From positions 1 through 5,769 of the forward strand of contig CAMFTS010000065.1 of assembly GCA_945988915.1 (NCBI GenBank): a stretch of 5,769 nt of DNA, in the 5' to 3' direction. The notes beneath the pieces were generated by a model. The model made no database searches and was not told the origin of the DNA. It saw nothing but the letters and a program-made list of their open reading frames with translations. Every line of letters starts with the position of its first letter. The stretch's first letter is position 1. Of the stretch, positions 1 to 5,769 are shown piece after piece. A program made the position numbers and the translations under genes. The DNA is from an uncultured Clostridia bacterium (lineage in GTDB: Bacteria; Bacillota; Clostridia; Oscillospirales; Acutalibacteraceae).

Positions 1-899
1 GTCGGTCCGTAAAGATTGGCATACAGAATATCACCGTCCAAGCTGTCAATCCAATAGTTTAATTGTTTGGTCGGCATAACCTCTCCTGCGAACAATACTG
101 TTTTCAGATATTTAGGCTTTTCAATGTCAAAAAGCTTGTAATTTGAAACAATTCCTATTGCACTCGGAACCCAATAAATTGTGTTGATTTGGTTTTCGTT
201 CATAAACTCAATGAGTTTAATCGGAAAAGAAAAGAACAGCTTAGGTATTATTACAAGCGTTGCTCCTGCTCTGATTGTTGAATATATATCAGTAACGGAC
301 ATTGAAAAATAAAAAGGAGTTTGATTTCCGAAAACAGTGCTTTCGTTTATACCGAAAGTATCAACTGCCCATTTGCTGTATGCAAGTACATTTCTGTGGT
401 TGAGCAAAGCGCCCTTAGGCACTCCTGTTGAGCCTGAAGTATATAACGCATACAAAGGGTCGGTATCTATCTGTTTTTCCCGTATTTTGCCGAGAGCAAT
501 TTCATCAATATCGCTGTTCAGGCTTTCTTCAAGGGTAAAAATCTTTGAAACATTCAGCTCGGAAGCCTTATCAAAATGCTTATTATCAGTTAAAACGGCA
601 ACGGGCTTAAGTGTTGAAAATATCTTGTTTATCCGTTCAGCAGGCATTTCGGAATCAATGACCGTATAGAAATTACCGCTGTATGCTATTCCGAACATTG
701 CGCTTATTACATCAACGCTTTTATCAAGATAAACCGCAACAGGCTGTTTGGTTTCATTAAGACTCAAAAGAGCTGTTCCTATTCTTTTTGAATTTTCAAG
801 CAGCTCGGAATATGTAACTGTTTTATTCCCGTCAGCAAAAGCCGTTTTTTGCGATAGCTTTTTTGCATTTATTTCAAGTAATTCCAATATATTCTTCAT
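1..899 (-). CDS. AMP-binding (adenylation-domain) enzyme, DltA-like, 3' part missing
   Basis: This is the N-terminal 299 residues of a stand-alone ATP-dependent carboxylate-activating enzyme of the ANL (acyl-CoA synthetase / NRPS adenylation / DltA) superfamily. The gene runs off the left edge; the family is usually about 500 residues. The start ATG (897-899) follows GGAGG at 906-910 with a 6-nt gap. Visible core motifs in order: TVTYSEL (28-34); the phosphate loop YTSGSTGVPKG (153-163); NQTPFYFSMSVTDIY (192-206), which aligns with the DltA segment around FDLSVMDLY; FAGEVMP (270-276); and NLYGPT (295-300) at the edge. The family forms an acyl-adenylate and passes the acyl group to a carrier-protein or CoA thiol in the cytoplasm. 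Ser199 stands where amino-acid-activating members have the Asp that binds the alpha-amino group, so the substrate may not be D-alanine or any alpha-amino acid. It is the third gene in the same direction, 142 nt after the kinase stop. The substrate and any carrier-protein partner lie outside what can be seen. Confidence 0.88.
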   Translation of the reverse strand, partial: MKNILELLEINAKKLSQKTAFADGNKTVTYSELLENSKRIGTALLSLNETKQPVAVYLDKSVDVISAMFGIAYSGNFYTVIDSEMPAERINKIFSTLKPVAVLTDNKHFDKASELNVSKIFTLEESLNSDIDEIALGKIREKQIDTDPLYALYTSGSTGVPKGALLNHRNVLAYSKWAVDTFGINESTVFGNQTPFYFSMSVTDIYSTIRAGATLVIIPKLFFSFPIKLIEFMNENQINTIYWVPSAIGIVSNYKLFDIEKPKYLKTVLFAGEVMPTKQLNYWIDSLDGDILYANLYGP

Positions 900-922
900 A
901 AAACACCTCCGTCTTATTTGCT

Positions 923-928
923 ATTTTA
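923..928 (-). promoter_or_regulatory. possible -10 element for the AMP-binding gene
   Basis: On the minus strand TAAAAT (five of six matches to the sigma-A -10 consensus) lies 23 nt upstream of the ATG, which would give a short leader containing the GGAGG site. No good -35 hexamer sits 16-18 nt upstream (ATTATT at 17). If this is the promoter, it would probably need an activator. This is a weak call in AT-rich DNA. Confidence 0.25.
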
Positions 929-977
929 CAAAACAAAAGCAATGCAATAATCAAAGAAAAAGTAAAGATTTTGCTAA

Positions 978-1040
978 TATTACAATTTTAAAATACAATT
1001 ATTACTATACGGTGAAAGTATTATTACACAACTGTAATAA
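978..1040 (-). repeat. three 22-bp-phased direct repeats plus a perfect inverted repeat
   Basis: TATTAC occurs on the + strand at 978-983, 1000-1005 and 1022-1027, exactly 22 bp apart each time (two helical turns). The second and third copies extend to TTATTAC. The last copy is also the left arm of a perfect 8-bp inverted repeat, TTATTACA (1021-1028) and TGTAATAA (1033-1040), with a 4-nt centre. The block lies between the kinase stop and the AMP-binding gene, about 80-140 bp upstream of that gene's ATG, which is a fair position for an activator or repressor site. OmpR-family regulators often bind direct repeats phased by about 11 or 22 bp, so the adjacent response regulator is a candidate binder. 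This is inference only, because AT-rich DNA yields such hexamers by chance. Confidence 0.35.
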
Positions 1041-1041
1041 A

Positions 1042-2325
1042 TCAAATTGTTATCGTAGTCATATATAAATCGTCCAAGCTCTTAAAATCGATACTTCCGC
1101 CGAGCACTTCCATAATTTTTTTACAGCTTTTCAATCCGATTTGCGTGCTTTCTTTTTTTATGACACGCGGGCTTATGTAATTTATAATCAGAATATTAAC
1201 TTTGCCGTCAACGATGGCGGTATCGATTTTCACGGTTTTTTCTTTATCCGCATATTTATTTATATTTGAAAAAACATTGTCAAAGATACGCTTTAACAGT
1301 AACGGGTCGGTCAGTATTTCAACATCATCAATATCACAGTTGAAAACAATATCAAAACCGTTTTGCCTTGCAATTACAAGCTGTTCGCCTATTAATTGCT
1401 GAATAAGCAACTCGGCGGAAATGCTTTCAAAATTGACATCAATCCCTGATTTGTCATAAACGAGGAAATATTTGAAAAGCTTATCGCTCATATCCTTAAG
1501 CTGATTAGCCTTTTCAAGAGAAAAAGCTGCATACTGCCGCACATCTTCTGCGGTGTTGTCAGGCTTGAGCATCATTTCGTTATATCCGATTATTGATGTC
1601 AGCGGAGTTCTGATATCGTGTGACATATTTGTTATCAGTTCTTTATTTGCGTTGTAAGATTGCATTTCATTTTCATAATGATAAACAATCTCTTTTTTCA
1701 TTTTTTCAACGCTTCTGTAAAGCTCTCCGATTTCATCGTTGCGGTCGGGAACAAGGTTTTCATTATTAAAATCCGACGAAGAAACCTTATTTGATAAAGT
1801 CGTTATTCTTTTAACCGTATGCGACAAAAATTCGAGCAGAATAACAAATGAAGTTAAAATAGCGACCGCTGCGCTGATAATGTAAGCCATTGTATAATAC
1901 ATACTTTCGCTGAATTCAATTATGGACACATTAAAATTTCCGTCGGCAAACTCAATGGTCGTGACATCATATCCCGACATATTTGTAATTTGTCCGTCTG
2001 AATAAGTGTAGCTGCTGTCTCCGTCTATTACCAATCTTAAGCTGTCATCATCAAAAAGCATAAAATATATGTATTTATTGCTTTCACACCATTCCTTAAT
2101 AGCTTCTTCATCGGTTGATACAACATTATTGCTTCTGACATAATCCTGAAAAGAAGCATTGAATTTTTCAATTCTCTTTTCTTCCAAGGAGTCGCTGAGA
2201 TAATAATTGTCGATTGCAAAGCAAAGAACTGAAGAAACGGTGAAATACAGAACGGCTCCGATTACCACGGCTAAAACAATTACTAAGAAGGATTTCAGCT
2301 TTAACGACATACCTTTTTTATTCAT
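1042..2325 (-). CDS. membrane sensor histidine kinase (HAMP-HisKA-HATPase)
   Basis: This 427-residue sensor autophosphorylates on His and is presumed to phosphorylate the regulator encoded just upstream. Layout: TM1 about 12-38; an extracytoplasmic region about 39-143 with no domain I recognise; TM2 about 144-167; HAMP about 168-220; a HisKA dimerisation helix with NMSHDIRTPLTSIIGY, where His236 is the phosphoacceptor and the HDxRT pattern suits both kinase and phosphatase activity; HATPase about 303-427, with an N-box around FDNVFSNINKYAD (348-360). The ATP lid is degenerate. The usual DxGxG G1 box is replaced by INYISPRV (381-388), and the STGIGLK-type G2 motif reads STQIGLK (393-399). The ATG overlaps the last 8 nt of the regulator gene, and AAAGGG lies 8 nt upstream of it, so the two are translationally coupled. 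The overall style resembles VanS-like Clostridia sensors. The signal is unknown. Confidence 0.93.
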   Translation of the reverse strand: MNKKGMSLKLKSFLVIVLAVVIGAVLYFTVSSVLCFAIDNYYLSDSLEEKRIEKFNASFQDYVRSNNVVSTDEEAIKEWCESNKYIYFMLFDDDSLRLVIDGDSSYTYSDGQITNMSGYDVTTIEFADGNFNVSIIEFSESMYYTMAYIISAAVAILTSFVILLEFLSHTVKRITTLSNKVSSSDFNNENLVPDRNDEIGELYRSVEKMKKEIVYHYENEMQSYNANKELITNMSHDIRTPLTSIIGYNEMMLKPDNTAEDVRQYAAFSLEKANQLKDMSDKLFKYFLVYDKSGIDVNFESISAELLIQQLIGEQLVIARQNGFDIVFNCDIDDVEILTDPLLLKRIFDNVFSNINKYADKEKTVKIDTAIVDGKVNILIINYISPRVIKKESTQIGLKSCKKIMEVLGGSIDFKSLDDLYMTTITI

Positions 2326-2977
2326 ATTTATAACCCTTTCCCCAAACGGTAATAATATGCTTTGGCTGAGTATAATCCTCCTCTATTTTCTTTCTTAAAT
2401 TCAAAATAAATACCATAACTGTATTGTTACTGCTCGGCAAGTATTTTTCCTCCCATACGGTTTCAAAAATACTGCTTATGCTCACAACCTCACCGCGGTT
2501 TTTATATAAGAATTTCAGCAGACTTATTTCCTTATCCGTAAGTGCTATTTTTTTTGAATCGATAACTACCGTTTTTTCGGTGTCTGAAAATTCAAGCTCT
2601 TCACTTCTCTTGGAGCGTTTGATTAAAGCGTTTACTCTGAGTCCGAGTTCAACTGTTGAAAACGGTTTGCAAAGATAATCGTCAGCCCCGTTGCTGTAAG
2701 CGTCAATTTTATCTTCATCGCCTGAGCGTGCAGTTAAAAACAGTATGGGCGAATCACATATTTTCCTGATTTCCTTTGCGGCATTTGTACCAAACATCAG
2801 CGGCATAACTATATCTAATATGATAACATCGTAATGATTGCCCGATTTTACGGCGTCAAAAGCTTCCTGTCCGTTATATACCGTGGTAACTTCAAAGTTA
2901 TCTTTTTCTAAAACCAATTTAATTAAATTGCAGATTGCTACATCGTCATCTGCCGCCAATATTTTCATCTTATTCAT
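2318..2977 (-). CDS. OmpR/PhoB-family response regulator
   Basis: This is a 219-residue DNA-binding regulator. Receiver domain about 3-120: acidic pocket ADDD (9-12), phosphoacceptor Asp55 in ILDIVMP, Thr82 in LTAR and Lys104 in CKPF, so the phosphorylation site is complete. A winged-helix output domain follows at about 127-219, with LTDKEISLLKFL at its start, VMVFILNLRKKIEE as the likely recognition-helix region, and the family's closing WGKGYKYE. Start choice: the frame is open to an ATG at 3020-3022, but that codon lies just upstream of the -10 hexamer of the apparent promoter. The ATG at 2975-2977 has a strong GGAGG (2983-2987) 5 nt upstream and gives a normal family length. An ATG at 2990-2992 preceded by GGGG is a weaker alternative. 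It is the first gene of a two-gene operon with the kinase. The targets are unknown; autoregulation and control of the AMP-binding gene are plausible inferences. Confidence 0.94.
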   Translation of the reverse strand: MNKMKILAADDDVAICNLIKLVLEKDNFEVTTVYNGQEAFDAVKSGNHYDVIILDIVMPLMFGTNAAKEIRKICDSPILFLTARSGDEDKIDAYSNGADDYLCKPFSTVELGLRVNALIKRSKRSEELEFSDTEKTVVIDSKKIALTDKEISLLKFLYKNRGEVVSISSIFETVWEEKYLPSSNNTVMVFILNLRKKIEEDYTQPKHIITVWGKGYKYE

Positions 2978-3010
2978 TTCTTCCTCCGACATTAATCCCC
3001 TTTTAAAACA

Positions 3011-3038
3011 ATTATAGTACATCGGTAAAAAAAGTAAA
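3011..3038 (-). promoter_or_regulatory. sigma-A-type promoter of the two-component operon
   Basis: On the minus strand a perfect TATAAT (3011-3016) has TTTACT (3033-3038, four of six matches to TTGACA) 16 nt upstream, across a T-rich spacer. Transcription would start near 3004, giving a leader of about 27 nt to the chosen ATG at 2977 with GGAGG inside it. The position also argues against the upstream in-frame ATG at 3022, which would not be transcribed. Confidence 0.65.
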
Positions 3039-3045
3039 TATATTC

Positions 3046-3059
3046 AAATCTTAAGAATT
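3046..3059. promoter_or_regulatory. imperfect palindrome upstream of the two-component promoter
   Basis: The 14-bp near-palindrome AAATCTTAAGAATT has an exact TCTTAAGA core and one mismatched flanking pair. It lies 7 bp upstream of the -35 element. The hexamer AAATCT recurs 17 bp away at 3063-3068. The position suits a regulator site, for example autoregulation, but the composition is AT-rich and no known box is matched. Confidence 0.22.
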
Positions 3060-3120
3060 ATTAAATCTGTGTGTATATGAAAAACACGGGAAAACTTTCT
3101 TCCGCCTCGAAATTCACAGC

Positions 3121-3158
3121 AAAAAAACAGACGGCACAATTTTTCAACTGTGCCGTCT
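3121..3158 (-). terminator. intrinsic terminator of pnp
   Basis: A perfect 10-bp GC-containing stem, AGACGGCACA (3129-3138) with TGTGCCGTCT (3149-3158), has a 10-nt loop. On the minus strand it is followed by one G and then seven T (3127-3121). It lies about 60 nt past the pnp stop, with a smaller 5-bp GCCCG/CGGGC hairpin (3180-3197) in between. It separates pnp from the two-component operon. Only four T follow on the + strand, where there is no gene to end. Confidence 0.85.
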
Positions 3159-3216
3159 TTTACATAAAGCCGTTACTTTGCCCGGATTCTTTCGGGCTTT
3201 GTTATTGTTTCAACAA

Positions 3217-5409
3217 TTATTTATTGTTGTTTCTGCGGAAATTTCTTCTGTTATCTTTTCTCGGTGCTCTTTCTGTGAGCTCGTTTTCAGGTGTAAGTCC
3301 CTCAACCTCGATAAGAGCCTCACGGCGTGAAAGATTAAGTCTGCCCTGATCATCCTTAGGAAGAACCTTAACTATGATTTCATCGCCTACATTTACAACA
3401 TCTTCAACCTTTTCAGTTCTCTTAACATCGAGATGGCTGATGTGTACCATACCTTCAACTCCGGGTACGATTTCAACGAATGCGCCGAAGCTCATAAGAC
3501 GGGTAACAATTCCCTTGTATATAGCACCCTCTTCCGGACCGTTTGCGATTGTTTCAACTATGAAAATTGCTTTCTTTGCATTTTCAATATCAACGCAGGA
3601 AACAAATACCTGACCTTCGTCGTTAACATCAACCTTGCAGTCACATTCAGCGCAAATCTTCTGAATAACCTTGCCCTGCTTACCGATAACATCGCCGATT
3701 TTTTCAGGATCAATCTTTGTTGTAAGCATTTTCGGTGCCCACTTTGAAAGCTCTGCGCGAGGCTCTGAAATTACGGGAAGCATAATTTCGTCAAGTATAT
3801 AATCTCTTGCCTTGTGAGTCTTTGCAAATGCTTCTTTAATAATTGCGGGAGTAAGTCCGTGAACCTTAAGGTCCATCTGGATAGCAGTGATACCTTTCTT
3901 TGTACCTGCAACCTTAAAGTCCATATCGCCGTAGAAGTCTTCAAGGCCCTGAATGTCAACCATTGTCATAAAGTCGCCGTAAACGCCTTCGTCGCCTGTG
4001 ATAAGTCCGCAGGAGATACCTGCAACAGGAGCTTTAATCGGAACGCCTGCCGCCATAAGAGCAAGAGTTGAACCGCAGATTGAACCCTGTGATGTTGAGC
4101 CGTTTGAAGAAAGAACTTCCGATACAACACGGATTGCATACGGGAATTCTTCAACTGACGGAATAACGGGAACGAGAGCCTTTTCTGCAAGAGCGCCGTG
4201 ACCGATTTCTCTTCTGCCGGGGCCTCTTGACGGTTTTGTTTCGCCTACCGAATATGACGGGAAATTGTAGTGATGGATATATCTCTTTTCTTTCTGCTCA
4301 TCAAGACCGTCAAGCATCTGTGAATCACTGATAGGTCCGAGTGTAGCAACTGAAAGAACCTGAGTCTGTCCGCGGGTGAACATACCTGAACCGTGAGCGC
4401 GTGCAAGGAGGTCAACCTCTGCGTTAAGAGGACGGATATCATCAATGCCTCTGCCGTCAACTCTCTTGTGTTCATCTTTAAGCCATGAACGAACGACATG
4501 CTTCTGAACAAGATACATAATCTCGTCAAGCTTGCCTTCGTTTCCTTCAAATTGTTCGTCAAACTTTTCGTGAACTGCTGCATAGATAGGAAGAAGAGCT
4601 TCATCACGGACAAGCTTATCATCAGTATCAAGAGCTTTCTTGACATCTTCAATGCAGAAGTCTTCAATTTCCTTGAAGATTACGGGGTCAGGATCTGATG
4701 ATTCATAAGCAAACTTCGGCTTGCCAACCTCGTCAACGATGCTCTGAATAAACTTAACAATCTTTTTATTCTCCTCATGACCTGCCATAATGCAGTCAAA
4801 CATAAGGTCATCGGGGATTTCATTACCGCCTGCCTCAATCATGGCAACGAGGTCGGCAGTTGATGCAACTGTAAGATTAAGGTCTGTTTTTGCTCTCTGT
4901 TCAAGCGTCGGATTGATAACGATTTCGCCGTCAACAAGACCGACATTAACGCCTGAAATAGGGCCGTCCCACGGAATATCCGAAATTGCGATAGCTGCCG
5001 AAACACCTATCATTGATGCGATTTCGGGACTGCAGTCGGGGTCAACGGACATAACTGTTGCAACAACGGTACAGTCATTTCTCAAATCCTTCGGGAAAAG
5101 CGGACGGATAGGTCTGTCAATGCAGCGTGATGTAAGGATAGCCTTTTCGCTTGCCTTGCCCTCTCTTCTCTGGAAAGAGCCGGGGATTTTACCTACCGAG
5201 TACATTTTTTCTTCATAGTCAACCGAAAGAGGGAAGAAGTCAACGCCTTCTCTCGGAGTAGCCGAAGCAGTAACGGTACAGAGAACATCGGTATCACCGT
5301 AACGCACCATAACAGCCGCATTTGCAAGTCCTGCCATTTTACCTGTTTCGATAGAAAGCTTTCTGCCTGCGAGTTCGGTTTCCCAAACTTTAAAATTCTT
5401 AAAGAACAT
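3217..5409 (-). CDS. pnp: polyribonucleotide nucleotidyltransferase (PNPase)
   Basis: PNPase is the 3'-to-5' phosphorolytic exoribonuclease (RNA plus phosphate gives nucleoside diphosphates). It acts as a cytoplasmic trimer in mRNA turnover. The 730 residues are full length for the family. Domains in order: first RNase PH-like domain about 12-145; all-helical linker about 150-310; second, catalytic RNase PH domain about 315-550; KH domain about 562-622 with the GKQG loop (576-579); S1 domain about 627-697 (GAIYKGIVTRLMSFGAFVEI). The active site aligns with the E. coli residues: Asp491, Asp497 and Lys499 in DFYGDMDFKVAG, and the phosphate-binding SNGSTSQGS stretch at about 435-443. A short Arg/Asn-rich basic tail (about 714-730) follows the S1 domain. 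The ATG has AGAGG (5419-5423) 9 nt upstream, and the N-terminus matches the family. It lies downstream of rpsO, as in many bacteria, behind a structured leader that probably controls it. It ends at the terminator at 3121-3158. Confidence 0.98.
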   Translation of the reverse strand: MFFKNFKVWETELAGRKLSIETGKMAGLANAAVMVRYGDTDVLCTVTASATPREGVDFFPLSVDYEEKMYSVGKIPGSFQRREGKASEKAILTSRCIDRPIRPLFPKDLRNDCTVVATVMSVDPDCSPEIASMIGVSAAIAISDIPWDGPISGVNVGLVDGEIVINPTLEQRAKTDLNLTVASTADLVAMIEAGGNEIPDDLMFDCIMAGHEENKKIVKFIQSIVDEVGKPKFAYESSDPDPVIFKEIEDFCIEDVKKALDTDDKLVRDEALLPIYAAVHEKFDEQFEGNEGKLDEIMYLVQKHVVRSWLKDEHKRVDGRGIDDIRPLNAEVDLLARAHGSGMFTRGQTQVLSVATLGPISDSQMLDGLDEQKEKRYIHHYNFPSYSVGETKPSRGPGRREIGHGALAEKALVPVIPSVEEFPYAIRVVSEVLSSNGSTSQGSICGSTLALMAAGVPIKAPVAGISCGLITGDEGVYGDFMTMVDIQGLEDFYGDMDFKVAGTKKGITAIQMDLKVHGLTPAIIKEAFAKTHKARDYILDEIMLPVISEPRAELSKWAPKMLTTKIDPEKIGDVIGKQGKVIQKICAECDCKVDVNDEGQVFVSCVDIENAKKAIFIVETIANGPEEGAIYKGIVTRLMSFGAFVEIVPGVEGMVHISHLDVKRTEKVEDVVNVGDEIIVKVLPKDDQGRLNLSRREALIEVEGLTPENELTERAPRKDNRRNFRRNNNK

Positions 5410-5437
5410 AGTTTTTTACCTCTCTTTATATATTCCT

Positions 5438-5533
5438 CAAGGCAAAAATCTCGTTTTTAGCAATAAATACAACACTTGATTTGCAAGATTTTCAAATGCT
5501 CTATTTACCGCTAAATGAAGAAATTTCGCCTTG
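5438..5533 (-). promoter_or_regulatory. 96-nt imperfect RNA hairpin in the pnp leader (RNase III-type candidate)
   Basis: In the minus-strand RNA the arm 5533-5492 pairs in a single register with 5438-5479, with no bulges. By my count 36 of 42 positions pair: 10 bp at the base (CAAGGCGAAA with TTTTGCCTTG), a short symmetric internal loop, 14 continuous bp (TTTAGCGGTAAATA with TATTTATTGCTAAA), one mismatch, then 9 bp. The apical loop is 12 nt (5480-5491). About seven pairs are G-U, which become C-A mismatches in + strand RNA, so the structure is built for the pnp transcript. Its base ends 28 nt before the pnp ATG, leaving the ribosome site just outside. E. coli pnp is autoregulated through RNase III cleavage of a leader hairpin in a similar place. 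A similar role here is inference. Confidence 0.7.
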
Positions 5534-5558
5534 AATTTTACCTGTCTTAAAAGCAATT

Positions 5559-5590
5559 TAAGGCAAACAGTAAAAATACTGTTTGCCTTA
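5559..5590 (-). terminator. rpsO-pnp intercistronic hairpin, terminator-like
   Basis: A perfect 14-bp inverted repeat (TAAGGCAAACAGTA, 5559-5572, with 5577-5590) has a 4-nt loop and begins 8 nt after the rpsO stop. In the minus-strand direction it is followed by AATTGCTTTT, a broken T-tract. It may therefore be a leaky terminator, or a 3'-end-stabilising or processing hairpin for rpsO mRNA with read-through into pnp. Confidence 0.6.
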
Positions 5591-5598
5591 ACGAAGTC

Positions 5599-5769
5599 TT
5601 ATTTACGAAGACCGAGACGAGCAACGATTGAACGGTATCTTTCAATGTCAACCTTCTGAAGATAAGCGAGAAGATTTCTTCTGCGACCTACCATCTTATG
5701 AAGACCTCTTCTTGAATGATGGTCTTTCTGGTTAACCTTAAGATGCTCTGTAAGGTCCTGAATTCTCTT
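5599..5769 (-). CDS. rpsO: 30S ribosomal protein S15, C-terminal part
   Basis: The last 56 codons and the stop of rpsO run in from the right edge; the family is about 88-89 residues, so roughly 32 N-terminal residues are outside. S15 is a primary binder of 16S rRNA in the 30S platform. The diagnostic core is present: LTEHLKVNQKDHHSRRGL, then MVGRRRNLLAYLQK, then RYRSIVARLGLRK at the C-terminus. The conserved His/Asp/Ser/Arg rRNA-contact stretch (KDHHSRRGL) is intact. It is followed by the hairpin at 5559-5590 and then by pnp on the same strand, the classical rpsO-pnp order. It may share transcription with pnp by read-through. The start and promoter are not visible. Confidence 0.97.
   Translation of the reverse strand, partial: KRIQDLTEHLKVNQKDHHSRRGLHKMVGRRRNLLAYLQKVDIERYRSIVARLGLRK

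Noticed and set aside
1..899. calling the gene dltA
   Set aside because: The motif order is DltA-like, but the substrate Asp is replaced by Ser, the C-terminal half is missing, and no dltB/C/D neighbour is visible.
1021..1040. inverted repeat as the intrinsic terminator of the kinase gene
   Set aside because: It is AT-only at its ends, the stem is short, and no T-tract follows in the direction of transcription.
337..1068. + strand open frames of about 100 codons (337-669, 748-1068)
   Set aside because: They lie opposite the AMP-binding gene, whose adenylation motifs are clear on the minus strand; their translations show no family motif and they lack convincing ribosome sites.
3180..3197. 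GCCCG/CGGGC hairpin as a terminator
   Set aside because: It has only a 5-bp stem and no T-tract on the minus strand; the stronger hairpin with seven T lies just beyond it.
3071..5218. + strand and alternate minus-strand open frames across pnp and its 3' spacer
   Set aside because: They are shadows of the strongly conserved PNPase frame. The 3071 frame also crosses the pnp terminator and enters the end of pnp antisense.
5535..5540. TAAAAT as a pnp-specific -10
   Set aside because: No -35 lies at normal spacing (nearest TTGCTT is only 10 nt upstream), and transcription would start inside the long hairpin, destroying it.
1..5769. mobile element, CRISPR array, tRNA/rRNA or defence system
   Set aside because: No transposase, integrase, spaced repeat array, tRNA-like fold or defence-protein motif was found on either strand; the gene content is housekeeping plus signalling.

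Overview
The window looks like ordinary chromosome from a low-to-mid GC Gram-positive bacterium, most likely a gut-type member of class Clostridia. This is inferred from strong GGAGG-type ribosome binding sites, AT-rich spacers, the S15 and PNPase sequence flavour, a DltA-like stand-alone adenylating enzyme, and a VanRS-style two-component pair. No rRNA, tRNA, CRISPR, IS or phage signal was seen. The genus cannot be read from this sequence.

All genes lie on the minus strand, so the reading order is from high to low coordinates. First come the last 56 codons of rpsO (ribosomal protein S15, 5599-5769), running in from the right edge. A perfect 14-bp hairpin follows (5559-5590), then a 96-nt imperfect hairpin (5438-5533) directly upstream of pnp. 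Next is full-length pnp (polynucleotide phosphorylase, 3217-5409), closed by an intrinsic terminator (3121-3158). A spacer carries a recognisable promoter (3011-3038) for a two-component operon: an OmpR/PhoB-type response regulator (2318-2977) that overlaps its membrane sensor kinase (1042-2325) by 8 bases. An AT-rich spacer of 142 bp holds 22-bp-phased repeats and a perfect inverted repeat. It leads to a left-edge-truncated AMP-binding (adenylation-domain) enzyme (1-899).

The rpsO-pnp block is RNA/translation housekeeping. The long leader hairpin is the most interesting element: its G-U pairs show that it is built to fold in the pnp transcript, and its position parallels the RNase III target used for pnp autoregulation in E. 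coli. The two-component pair probably senses an extracytoplasmic signal. It may control itself or the downstream adenylating enzyme, but that link is inferred from proximity and the repeats only. The adenylating enzyme resembles DltA-type ligases but lacks the Asp that normally grips the substrate amino group.
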